Source of the DNA: Aeriscardovia sp.
GTDB taxonomy: Bacteria; Actinomycetota; Actinomycetes; Actinomycetales; Bifidobacteriaceae
Direction of reading: 5' to 3'
Assembly (NCBI GenBank): GCA_017413255.1
Contig: JAFPUC010000014.1
Location: forward strand, 1-64,000
Length of the DNA: 64,000 nt
The notes beneath the pieces were generated by a model. It was not told the DNA's origin. It searched no databases and saw only the letters and a list, made by a program, of their open reading frames with translations. Positions 1 to 8,063 of this stretch are shown piece by piece (position 1 is the first letter of the stretch; the number at the start of each line of letters is the position of its first letter). Both the position numbers and the translations under genes were made by a program.

Positions 1-151
1 CAACACCGTTGAGAACGTAAAGAGCCTTACCGGCCTGCCCCTCACCGGCGGCGCCGGCATTCTTACCGGCGTTATCGCCGCCGTGATCCTCTTTGGAACC
101 GCGGGCATTGTGCTTGTAGTCTACAAGAGGCGTAAGCAGCAAAACGACTAA
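1..151 (+). CDS. C-terminal end of an LPxTG sortase-anchored surface protein (partial)
   Basis: Only the last 49 codons lie in the window (frame beginning at base 2, stop TAA at 149-151). They encode LPLTGG, then a hydrophobic stretch of about 25 residues, then the charged tail YKRRKQQND. This is the classic cell-wall sorting signal: sortase cleaves between T and G and links the protein to peptidoglycan. The body of the protein, which would tell whether it is a pilin, adhesin or enzyme, lies upstream of the window. A terminator follows at once, so this is the last gene of its unit. Confidence 0.9.
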   Translation, partial: NTVENVKSLTGLPLTGGAGILTGVIAAVILFGTAGIVLVVYKRRKQQND

Positions 152-173
152 CGCCTTATAGGGGTTAGCCCTT

Positions 174-204
174 AAAAGGCCTCCTCCGGGGACCTTTTTT
201 TATT
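174..204 (+). terminator. Rho-independent terminator after the LPxTG gene
   Basis: AAAAGG...CCTTTTTTT arms surround a GC-rich loop and run into seven T residues, 22 bases after the stop codon. The stem is imperfect. Confidence 0.65.
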
Positions 205-277
205 GGCCTTCCTTTCGGACCTTCTGGATTCTTTAGTTGCGGCCAAGTCCTCTGCCCATCCCGGGTTTAAAAAGCTT

Positions 278-1180
278 TCATCTTTTGGTGTTGTAAGAAG
301 AGCATGACTCCAGCTGCTTTCTTCTTGCCAGCTTCATCTGCTTTTTAAGCCACACCTGCTTTGCAGGGTTGACCTTCTTTTTTTCGAGCTGCTGCCTGTA
401 AACCGGATACCACAGGTGCATTATCGGGTAAAGCGAAGTGAAGACGTATTCGGGCCTGGTGGTGCGGATGTGGCCCGGATGGGACTCGAAGGTATTTTTA
501 AACCGGCGCATATAGGTGAGAAAGTCCGATCTGGAGTCTTCCATGCGCCTTGCGCTCATTCCCACAATCATTTTGGGGTTGTAGGCCGTCTTCAATCCGT
601 TGGCTATAAGGTGCAGGGAAATATCGATGTCTTCATGGATCTCATCTGCCAAATCCTCGCATACCTGCCCTTTGATTACGTTCCAGGCTTTCGCCCTCAC
701 GGCCATATTGGATCCGAACAGGAGCACCTTTCCGCCGTCCGCCTTGTAGACCCTCTTTCTTATTTGGTTGTCTCCAACCAGGCTAACCATCCTCGCGGGC
801 ATATCGTAGTAGGTGACGGGGCCGGTAAGGCCCATCACGGATTTGTCGTGGGCAAAAGAAGCTGTCACCACTTCCACCCAGTGCGGATCCATCATGCAGT
901 CGGCATCAATTCTTCCGAAAATATCCCCGCTGGCATGTGCAAAGCCAAAATTTCGTGTGGGAATAAGCCCCTGGCGCTGGGACTGGTTTAAGATTTTTAC
1001 GTTGCAGCGGGGGTTTTGGGCAATAAATTTTTTGACTATTTTTTCGGTATTGTCCGTGGAGTTGTTGTTTACGACCAGTATCTCTTTGGCGGCCACAGTC
1101 TGCCTCGTGGCGCATGTGAGGCATTCCGCTATTCTCTCTTCTTCGTTCCACGCGGGAATTATCACTGACACCGATAACAT
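278..1180 (-). CDS. Family 2 glycosyltransferase
   Basis: 300 residues with a GT-A fold start (SVIIPAWNEEE, residues 5-15), the NNNSTDNT nucleotide-binding stretch (about 38-45) and a metal-binding DAD (92-94). There is no transmembrane segment, so it is probably a cytosolic transferase acting at the membrane face in glycan, glycolipid or exopolysaccharide synthesis. The acceptor cannot be told. It is divergent from the membrane-protein gene starting at 1247, with about 65 bases between them holding both promoters. The second glycosyltransferase at 2700 is a different, membrane-bound type. Confidence 0.85.
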   Translation of the reverse strand: MLSVSVIIPAWNEEERIAECLTCATRQTVAAKEILVVNNNSTDNTEKIVKKFIAQNPRCNVKILNQSQRQGLIPTRNFGFAHASGDIFGRIDADCMMDPHWVEVVTASFAHDKSVMGLTGPVTYYDMPARMVSLVGDNQIRKRVYKADGGKVLLFGSNMAVRAKAWNVIKGQVCEDLADEIHEDIDISLHLIANGLKTAYNPKMIVGMSARRMEDSRSDFLTYMRRFKNTFESHPGHIRTTRPEYVFTSLYPIMHLWYPVYRQQLEKKKVNPAKQVWLKKQMKLARRKQLESCSSYNTKR

Positions 1181-1246
1181 ACTTATATGATAAGTTAAAT
1201 GGGTCTAAAGGGATATTTGGGGCCCCTTCCGATGTTTTTTGGATAG

Positions 1247-2698
1247 ATGGTGCAGGGAGAAAAGCCGAAAAAAGAAGAGAAGCGGGGCTCGGCCCCCGAA
1301 TTTGACAAGCGCATAAATCTAGGCGAGGGCATGCCCAAAGGAGATGCGCGCCATGCCCCCCCATGGCTCCCCAGGGCGCTGGTTATGACTATAGTATTCG
1401 TGTTTCTGGCGGTTTTCATATGGAAAATCTGGGGCAGCGTACGGGGGATAGTATGCGACCTGGTGATATGCCTGTTTTTGAGCCTCGCTATGGAGCCGGC
1501 GGTAAGGTGGCTTATAAAGCACGGATGGAAAAGGGCCATGGCTGCCTTTTGCGTGTGGCTGTGCGTCCTGCTTTTAGCCGGAGGCTTTGTGTGGATCTTT
1601 GGCAAACTTTTTATCACCCAGGTCACAGATCTGCTCTCTTCGGTCCCCAAGTTCTATCAGGATTTGCAAAGGTACGTCAATTCACACACTTCCTTCAAAC
1701 TGCCGCAGATTAAAAATCTGGGATCCTTTGTGCTGCAAAGGGCCCAAACTTCATGGATAGGCAATTTTGCCTCCACGGCGGCCAGCCTGGTAGGGATGGT
1801 AAGCCATTTTGCAATCTCTTTTATGATCATTCTTTTCGTCACCTACTACATACTCGCCTCCGGACCCAAGATGCAGAGAAGCATTTGTTCCTGCTTAAAG
1901 CCGTCAAGCCAGAAAAACTTCCTTATAGTCTGGACGGTGGTACAAAACCAGGTTTCCAGCTTCCTCTCTTCCCGCATCATTTTGGCGCTGATTTCCAGCA
2001 TCTGCATGGCCACTTACATGCTCATAATGCGCGTCCCCTACTGGCTCCCCCTTTGCCTTATGTACGCTTTGGTTTCCCAATTTATCCCCATGGTGGGGGC
2101 TTTTATAGGAGCCATACTACCTCTGGCGATAGTGTGGGGAGATCAGGGCTTTAAATGGGCGCTGTTTTTGGCAATCTATATTTTCATCTACCAACAGATA
2201 GAAAATATGATCCTGGCCCCCAAAATTCAGCAAAAGACCATGTCGGTGCACCCCGCCATAGGACTCATAGCCGTGTTCGTGTTTGGGGAAGTTTTCGGAG
2301 TGCTCGGATCTTTCCTCGCCCTCCCCGTAACGGCGAGCCTGGAAGTGGTGTTCAATGCCTACTTTATGCGCACGGGCCTGGTCGATTCGCCCCTCCTTTC
2401 GGATCCAAAGCCGAAGAAAAAGTCGAAAATGGCCAAGGCGGCGGAAGCTTTTGAAAAAAAGGTTTCCCCTTTTTCTTCGCGCTTTCCTAGGAGGGCTAAA
2501 GGATCTACCAGGCGCGCATATAGCATCCAAGAACAGCTGCGCGACGCCGGACGTGCCTACGAATCCTACAAACCTGACGAGGAGTTGGATTCCAGCCAGA
2601 CGGTTGCGATGGTAAAAAGGGATAAAGATAAGAAAAAGGAAGGGCTGGAGAACCTGAAAAAGGATTCGCCCAGAACCCATTGGGAGGACAAGGAGTGA
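1247..2698 (+). CDS. AI-2E family (PerM/UPF0118) membrane transporter
   Basis: 483 residues. A charged N-terminal tail of about 40 residues is followed by paired hydrophobic segments (about 45-65 and 70-110), a soluble region (about 125-175) and the family's C-terminal membrane core. The core includes SQFIPMVGAFIGAILPLAIV and VHPAIGLIAVFVFGEVFGVLGSFLALPV, strongly typical of the AI-2E/YdiK/PerM superfamily. Characterised members export autoinducer-2 or act in Na+/H+ exchange, so the substrate is open. The last 110 residues are a basic cytoplasmic tail. The RBS before the ATG is weak. The next gene starts one base after the stop, implying a shared transcript. Confidence 0.85.
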   Translation: MVQGEKPKKEEKRGSAPEFDKRINLGEGMPKGDARHAPPWLPRALVMTIVFVFLAVFIWKIWGSVRGIVCDLVICLFLSLAMEPAVRWLIKHGWKRAMAAFCVWLCVLLLAGGFVWIFGKLFITQVTDLLSSVPKFYQDLQRYVNSHTSFKLPQIKNLGSFVLQRAQTSWIGNFASTAASLVGMVSHFAISFMIILFVTYYILASGPKMQRSICSCLKPSSQKNFLIVWTVVQNQVSSFLSSRIILALISSICMATYMLIMRVPYWLPLCLMYALVSQFIPMVGAFIGAILPLAIVWGDQGFKWALFLAIYIFIYQQIENMILAPKIQQKTMSVHPAIGLIAVFVFGEVFGVLGSFLALPVTASLEVVFNAYFMRTGLVDSPLLSDPKPKKKSKMAKAAEAFEKKVSPFSSRFPRRAKGSTRRAYSIQEQLRDAGRAYESYKPDEELDSSQTVAMVKRDKDKKKEGLENLKKDSPRTHWEDKE

Positions 2699-2699
2699 A

Positions 2700-3944
2700 A
2701 TGCCTATTTTGACTTTTCTTGACTGGCTCCTTGCCCTGGTGGGCGGAGCTATGGTGGTCTACGAAGTCTTCTACCTTGTAATGGGGCTTTTTATAAAACC
2801 CATAGTCTTTCCCCCGGCCCCCCAAGACAAAAGGTACGCCATCCTAATTTCTGCAAGAAACGAAGCCGAAGTAATAGGGCAGCTGATAAATTCCATCAGA
2901 AAAAACGACTATCCCCAAGATCTTGTAGACATCTGGCTAGTTGCAGACAACTGCACGGATGACACGGCCAAAATAGCCACTTCCCTGGGGGCTCACGTAA
3001 TAGAGAGGCACAATACCGTCCAGGTGGGCAAGGGCTTTGCCCTAACCTACCTTCTAAACCGCATGGAAGACGAAAAAGTGGCCGACAACTACGACGCCTT
3101 TCTCGTGTTTGATGCAGACAACCTTTTAGATTCCCACTACCTTACAGAAATGAATAAGGCCTTTCACAAGGGATTTCAAATTCTTACAAGCTACCGAAAT
3201 TCCAAAAACCTCTCCGAAAACTGGGTTTCTGCGGGAGCCGCCCTCTGGTTTATAAGGGAGTCCAGATTTTTGAACAACACCAGGATGTTTCTGGGATCTA
3301 GCTGCCACGTAGGGGGCACCGGCTTTCTTTTTTCAAGGGAGGTCATGAAGAAAAACGGAGGGTGGAAATTCCACCTGCTCACCGAAGACATCGAGTTTAC
3401 CCTAAACTCCATTATTGAAGGCTATACCATAGGCTACTGCGGGACTGCCATCCTCTATGACGAGCAGCCGACCAGTTTTACCCAGAGCTGGAGGCAGAGG
3501 GTGAGGTGGAGCAAGGGGTTTTTGCAGGTCTTCAGATACTACACCATCCCCCTTCTTCGCAAAATGTTTACGGACGCCGAATTTGCCTCGGTGGATCTGA
3601 TGCTGATGGTGTGCCCCCTTACCGTGTTATGGTTTTTTCGGGAAATTTTGGGAGTCATTTTCATCTGCTGCGGGATTGTCACATGGCAAAGCCAGTTAAT
3701 TTCCCTTTACAACTGGCTTTACGGGGTGGGCTGGAGCATAGCGGGCATGATGGCTATAGCGGCACTCACCGCCATAGCCGAAAGAAAAAGGATTGGCGCC
3801 AGCAATAAAGAGCTTTTGGCCTTCGTCCTCTCCTTCCCCGTCTACGTTTTAAGTTATATCCCCATTTCCTTCCAGGCACTTTTTGCAAAGAGCCAGTGGA
3901 AGCCGATAGTACACCACAAAAAGCAAGGCGAGGAAAATGAGTAA
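2700..3944 (+). CDS. Membrane-bound processive-type family 2 glycosyltransferase
   Basis: 414 residues. An N-terminal transmembrane helix (about 8-32) is followed by a GT-A domain with SARNEAEVIG (51-60), DAD (138-140), TED (228-230) and QRVRW (266-270), then about four C-terminal membrane helices. The D, DxD, TED, QxxRW signature is that of processive or polyprenyl-linked GT2 enzymes such as cellulose/hyaluronan synthase-like and IcaA-like proteins. It probably builds or exports a cell-surface polysaccharide or glycolipid; the sugar is unknown. The end overlaps tilS by 8 bases, so the two are translationally coupled. Confidence 0.85.
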   Translation: MPILTFLDWLLALVGGAMVVYEVFYLVMGLFIKPIVFPPAPQDKRYAILISARNEAEVIGQLINSIRKNDYPQDLVDIWLVADNCTDDTAKIATSLGAHVIERHNTVQVGKGFALTYLLNRMEDEKVADNYDAFLVFDADNLLDSHYLTEMNKAFHKGFQILTSYRNSKNLSENWVSAGAALWFIRESRFLNNTRMFLGSSCHVGGTGFLFSREVMKKNGGWKFHLLTEDIEFTLNSIIEGYTIGYCGTAILYDEQPTSFTQSWRQRVRWSKGFLQVFRYYTIPLLRKMFTDAEFASVDLMLMVCPLTVLWFFREILGVIFICCGIVTWQSQLISLYNWLYGVGWSIAGMMAIAALTAIAERKRIGASNKELLAFVLSFPVYVLSYIPISFQALFAKSQWKPIVHHKKQGEENE

Positions 3945-4947
3945 AGAAATGAAAAAAGCTGTGGGGGCCGTGAGAAGCTGCTTTAAAAGGGCCGGCCTGC
4001 AGGAAGGAGACAGGCTGCTTTTAGCCTGCTCTGGGGGAAGAGACTCGCTGGCTTTGGCAAGGGCATCTCAAATCTGCTGCCGGGCCATGGGCCTTTTTCT
4101 CGCCGCAGCCGTAGTGGATCACGGCATCCAGGAGGGAAGCTTTAAAGTGGCAAAGGAGGCGCAAGAAAATCTCAAAAAACTTGGAATCCAAAATTCCCGC
4201 GTGCTTAAGACATCGCTGGATCGACAGCAGGTAAAGATCAACGGAGTTGAGGCGGCAGCCAGGAAGGCCCGCTACGAGGCACTTATAGGTGAAGCAAAAA
4301 GGGTTGGGGCGCAGGCCATTCTTCTGGCTCACACCAGAACCGATCAGGCCGAGAGCGTTTTGCTGGATGCCTGCAAAACCCCTTCCTCTTCTTCATGGAA
4401 GGGTATGGAGGAAGAAAGCAAGAGGGAGGGTCTTATCTTCCTTCGCCCCTTCCTCTCCCTTTCGCGCAGCGAAACTACACAAATCTGCAGGGAAAACAAA
4501 ATCCTCTGGTGGGATGATCCTACAAACGGGGGCGAAGGGGAAAAAGAGGATCTGCCGAGGCGCAGCCGAATCAGATCCCAGGTGCTTAACAAGCTGGAAG
4601 AAATTTCAGGGGGAGGGGCCGAGGCCCATCTGGCCGCTTTCGCCTCCATGCACAGGGAAGACGAGGAATTTTTAAACGCCCTTGCCCAAGACGCCCTAAA
4701 AGGTGCCGCATTCTCCCTCCCTTTCAGCTTTCCCTCTCTGCGCCTCTCTTCCCTCCCCCTTCCCATAAGGAGGAGATGCTGCAGAATTATTCTTAAAAAC
4801 TTTATAGATAAGAGGGGGGCAATTGAAAAACAGGTGGAAACTTTTATGAAAATTTTAGAAAGGAAGGGGGGGAAAGAAAACCTCTCCTCGGGCCTCCTTC
4901 TTCGCGTGAAAGGGGAGAGCGTAATAATAGATTTATGTAATAATTAA
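3937..4947 (+). CDS. tilS: tRNA(Ile)-lysidine synthase
   Basis: Converts C34 of the CAU anticodon of tRNA-Ile2 to lysidine, switching recognition from AUG to AUA. It is an N-type ATP pyrophosphatase: the PP-loop reads SGGRDS at residues 32-37, and LLAHTRTDQAESVLL (about 130-144) is the conserved HxxDDQAET-like element. The 336-residue length is usual for actinobacteria. It overlaps the upstream glycosyltransferase and is 4 bases from hpt; tilS-hpt-ftsH is a widely conserved order. Confidence 0.93.
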   Translation: MSKEMKKAVGAVRSCFKRAGLQEGDRLLLACSGGRDSLALARASQICCRAMGLFLAAAVVDHGIQEGSFKVAKEAQENLKKLGIQNSRVLKTSLDRQQVKINGVEAAARKARYEALIGEAKRVGAQAILLAHTRTDQAESVLLDACKTPSSSSWKGMEEESKREGLIFLRPFLSLSRSETTQICRENKILWWDDPTNGGEGEKEDLPRRSRIRSQVLNKLEEISGGGAEAHLAAFASMHREDEEFLNALAQDALKGAAFSLPFSFPSLRLSSLPLPIRRRCCRIILKNFIDKRGAIEKQVETFMKILERKGGKENLSSGLLLRVKGESVIIDLCNN

Positions 4948-4951
4948 TTTT

Positions 4952-5518
4952 ATGGACATAGAGGATGTCAGGGATGATATCAAAAAAGTTTTGCTGACCA
5001 AAGAACAGATTCAAAGAAAAATCAGGGAGACAGCCCGCAAAGTCGATGAAGATTACGGCGGAAATAATCTTGTGCTGATTGGAGTGCTGAAAGGCGCGGT
5101 AAACGTAATGACTGCCCTTATGGGCTACATGCACACCACCTGCCCCATAGGCTTTATGAGTCTTTCGAGCTACGGGGAAGGCTTTGAATCTACAGGTAGA
5201 ATCAGGGTCCGCTCGGACCTCAACGTAGATGTTGAGGGCAAGGACGTCCTCATAGTGGAAGACATAATAGATTCTGGAAACACCCTCCACTGGCTGGAGG
5301 GATACCTACTTGAAAATAAAAAGGCTAAAACTGTAAATGTCTTCCCACTTCTTAGCAAGCCGTCGCGCAGGAAGTGGGATATTTTTATTAAGTACCCCGG
5401 TTATGAAATTGAAGACGAGTTCGTCATAGGATTTGGTTTAGACTATAAAGAATGTTACCGCAATCTAGATTCCATTGCGGTTTTGAAGCCTTCCGTATAC
5501 CAGCAGGAAAGGATGTGA
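4952..5518 (+). CDS. hpt: Hypoxanthine phosphoribosyltransferase
   Basis: Purine salvage: hypoxanthine or guanine plus PRPP gives IMP or GMP. The PRPP-binding motif VLIVEDIIDSGNTL is at residues 99-112 and the LKGAV loop near 46-50. Length 188 residues, standard for the family. It sits between tilS and ftsH with only 3-4 base gaps, as in most Gram-positive bacteria. Confidence 0.95.
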   Translation: MDIEDVRDDIKKVLLTKEQIQRKIRETARKVDEDYGGNNLVLIGVLKGAVNVMTALMGYMHTTCPIGFMSLSSYGEGFESTGRIRVRSDLNVDVEGKDVLIVEDIIDSGNTLHWLEGYLLENKKAKTVNVFPLLSKPSRRKWDIFIKYPGYEIEDEFVIGFGLDYKECYRNLDSIAVLKPSVYQQERM

Positions 5519-5521
5519 AAT

Positions 5522-7552
5522 TTGCCCTCCCCAAATTCAAGCAATGGAGGCCATAAGCGGTCTTTTTGGAGTCAGCCGTGGGTGTGGATCGCCTGCATTT
5601 TAATTCTCGCCTTCCTGCTCTTCGAGTTTCTGGGCAACCGCGGAGCTAGAACCATAACCACTCAGCAGGGCCTGGATCTTTTAAAGCAGCAGGGTTCGGT
5701 ACAGGTGGATTCGGCCACGATAAACGGTCCCAAACAGATCGTCACTCTGCAACTTGACAACAACTTCAGTTCCACCATCGACGGGAAAACCGTAAATTAT
5801 GGAAAGGATGTGCAGTTCTACTACGTCCTTTCCCAAGGGGCCCAGGTGGCTCAAGCCGTGGAGAAGGCCACTACAAGGGCCGGGTACAAATACAATTCCA
5901 TAGTCCCTAATAACAGCGTGTGGAGCTCTTTGCTCACATCGCTTCTTCCCCTAGTCATCCTTTTCCTCCTCTTCTGGTGGGCCATGAGCAAACTCCAGAG
6001 CGGGGCCGGAGGAATTATGGGGATGGGAGGCAAAAAGAGCAACCGCCTTCCCAATTCCGAAATCCCGAAGACAAAGTTTGCAGACGTGGCAGGAGAGCCT
6101 GCGGCCGTGCAGGAAGTGGAAGAGATCAAGGACTTCCTCAAAGATCCTTTAAAGTACAGAAGGCTGGGAGCCAGAATCCCCAGGGGCGTCCTGCTTTACG
6201 GCCCCCCCGGAACCGGAAAGACCCTTTTGGCCAGGGCCATCGCAGGAGAAGCGGGAGTGCCCTTCTACGCCATGGCAGGCTCGGACTTTGTGGAAATGTT
6301 TGTAGGCCTTGGAGCTTCCAGGGTAAGGGATCTGTTTTACGAGGCAAAGAAGCATGCCCCCGCCATTATCTTCATAGATGAGATTGACGCCGTAGGACGC
6401 AAGAGGGGCTCGGGAATGACTGGAGGCCATGACGAACGGGAACAGACCTTAAACCAGCTCCTGGTGGAGATGGACGGCTTCAACAATGACACGGGCATAA
6501 TCGTAATCGCCGCCACCAACAGGCCCGACGTCCTGGACAAGGCCCTCTTGAGGCCGGGGCGTTTCGATAGGCAGGTCGCCGTAGAGGCCCCCGACCTTCA
6601 GGGCAGGGAGGCCATACTGAAAGTGCACGCCAAAGGCAAGCCCTTCGTTCCCAATATCGACCTTCACCTCATAGCCGTAAGGACCCCGGGCTTTACCGGA
6701 GCCGACCTTGCAAATGTGTTAAATGAGGCCGCCCTTCTTACCGCCCGCTCCAATGCTCAGCTGATAGACATGAGAGCTATAGACGAGGCTATAGACAGGG
6801 TGATGGCAGGACCCAGAAGGCAGTGGAAAGGCATGGCGTTAGACGAGCTGAGAAACACAGCCTATCACGAGAGCGGGCACGCCCTGGTGGCCGCATGCAT
6901 GCACCACACCGATCCCGTTACGAAAGTGACGATCCTGCCCAGAGGAAGAGCCCTGGGCTATACTGCGGTAATGCCTCAAACCGACAGGTATTCAGAGACC
7001 AGAGACGCCCTTCTCGACCAGATGGCCTACGCCATGGGGGGGAGGACGGCCGAGGAAATAGTCTTCCACGACCCCACCACCGGCGCATCCAACGACATAG
7101 AAAAGGCCACCAATATCGCCAGGGCCATGGTGCTCCAGTACGGCTTTAGCCAGAAGCTGGGGGCCATAAAGTGGGGAGACGAATCCGACAGCCAGGAGGC
7201 CATGGAAGATATCCGCCCCCACCCCTTCTCTGAAAAAACGCAGGAAATCATAGACCAGGAAGTGCTGGATTTGGTTGAAAACGCGCACACGGAAGCATGG
7301 AGGGTAATAAACCAGAACAGGGCCATACTCGACGAGATGGTAAAAGAGCTCATGGAAAAGGAAACCCTCGGCCCCGCCGACCTCAAGCGCCTCTTTGCAA
7401 ACGTCATAATGAGTCCCGAAAGGCCGCAGTGGCTCAGCAATCCTTCCAGGCCCGTATCCGACGTTCCTCCCGTGCCCATCCCTGAAAAGCTCGTTCAGTC
7501 CATAAAGACAATCGACACCCCCTCCCAGCCGAACGCCGAATCGAACAGATAA
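5522..7552 (+). CDS. ftsH: ATP-dependent zinc metalloprotease FtsH
   Basis: Membrane-anchored AAA+ protease of membrane-protein quality control. It has two transmembrane helices (about 19-37 and 135-154) flanking a small extracytoplasmic domain, Walker A GPPGTGKT (227-234), Walker B IIFIDEID (282-289), the SRH region around 330-350 and the zinc site HESGH (449-453). Length 676 residues. The start is TTG at 5522, fixed by the position 3 bases after the hpt stop. The gene directly downstream is DUF3180, although relatives carry folate genes in between. Confidence 0.97.
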   Translation: MPSPNSSNGGHKRSFWSQPWVWIACILILAFLLFEFLGNRGARTITTQQGLDLLKQQGSVQVDSATINGPKQIVTLQLDNNFSSTIDGKTVNYGKDVQFYYVLSQGAQVAQAVEKATTRAGYKYNSIVPNNSVWSSLLTSLLPLVILFLLFWWAMSKLQSGAGGIMGMGGKKSNRLPNSEIPKTKFADVAGEPAAVQEVEEIKDFLKDPLKYRRLGARIPRGVLLYGPPGTGKTLLARAIAGEAGVPFYAMAGSDFVEMFVGLGASRVRDLFYEAKKHAPAIIFIDEIDAVGRKRGSGMTGGHDEREQTLNQLLVEMDGFNNDTGIIVIAATNRPDVLDKALLRPGRFDRQVAVEAPDLQGREAILKVHAKGKPFVPNIDLHLIAVRTPGFTGADLANVLNEAALLTARSNAQLIDMRAIDEAIDRVMAGPRRQWKGMALDELRNTAYHESGHALVAACMHHTDPVTKVTILPRGRALGYTAVMPQTDRYSETRDALLDQMAYAMGGRTAEEIVFHDPTTGASNDIEKATNIARAMVLQYGFSQKLGAIKWGDESDSQEAMEDIRPHPFSEKTQEIIDQEVLDLVENAHTEAWRVINQNRAILDEMVKELMEKETLGPADLKRLFANVIMSPERPQWLSNPSRPVSDVPPVPIPEKLVQSIKTIDTPSQPNAESNR

Positions 7553-7556
7553 GAGT

Positions 7557-8063
7557 ATGAAAGCCAGAAGGACCTCATGGGTAGTGATGGTCTGCGCCTT
7601 GGGGGCGGGCGTGGCTTTGGGCTGGGCTTTTGCAAGATTTATAGGCCTGACTGACCTTCCCCTTCTCGGCACTACCTACGCGGCTTCCGGAATTATGTTT
7701 CTCTTGGGGCTGGGCCTGCTGATAATGGGCCTCGCGGTGAAAAGGTATGTAAAAGGCCACCTTAAATACCTGGATCCCGGCAGGGCCTTTTTTACCCTGG
7801 CCTACGCCAAGGCCTTATGCGTGGGAGGGTTCTTTCTTGCGGGCTGGTTTTGCGGCCAAATTATTAACATAGCCTCCAAATCCGAGGCTCCCTTTTTCAG
7901 GCACGCTTTGATTACGTGCGCCATAGCTGCCTTGGTAAGCCTTTTGGACGGGGTGTGTGGAATTATAGTCGAAAAATGGTGTCAGCTTCCGCCCAATGAC
8001 GGGAAAAAGAACGAAAAAAGCCCCTCCGGGCAGCCGGAAGGGGCAGGAGCGCAAACAGCCTAG
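7557..8063 (+). CDS. DUF3180 membrane protein
   Basis: 168 residues with four hydrophobic segments (about 8-28, 38-60, 80-103 and 118-140) and a charged, proline-rich C-terminal tail. The pattern fits the actinobacterial DUF3180 family, whose function is unknown and which normally follows the ftsH-folate cluster. Here it begins 4 bases after ftsH. The last codons overlap the convergent ettA gene by 4 bases and contain the ettA terminator hairpin. Confidence 0.75.
   Translation: MKARRTSWVVMVCALGAGVALGWAFARFIGLTDLPLLGTTYAASGIMFLLGLGLLIMGLAVKRYVKGHLKYLDPGRAFFTLAYAKALCVGGFFLAGWFCGQIINIASKSEAPFFRHALITCAIAALVSLLDGVCGIIVEKWCQLPPNDGKKNEKSPSGQPEGAGAQTA
8014..8043 (-). terminator. Terminator of ettA, inside the 3' end of the DUF3180 gene
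   Basis: On the minus strand GCCCCTTCCGG and its near-perfect complement form a GC-rich hairpin followed by six T residues, 17 bases after the ettA stop. The hairpin is coding sequence for the convergent DUF3180 tail. Confidence 0.8.

Noticed and set aside
416-991. Long forward frame opposite the first glycosyltransferase
   Set aside because: It lies wholly inside the minus-strand gene with clear GT2 motifs; the forward product has no recognisable features.
6198-6212. Seven-base C or G runs elsewhere (for example in ftsH, near 7030, 8772 and 1346)
   Set aside because: They fall in intact frames and are explained by Pro or Gly codons such as those of Walker A; seven bases is short for switching.
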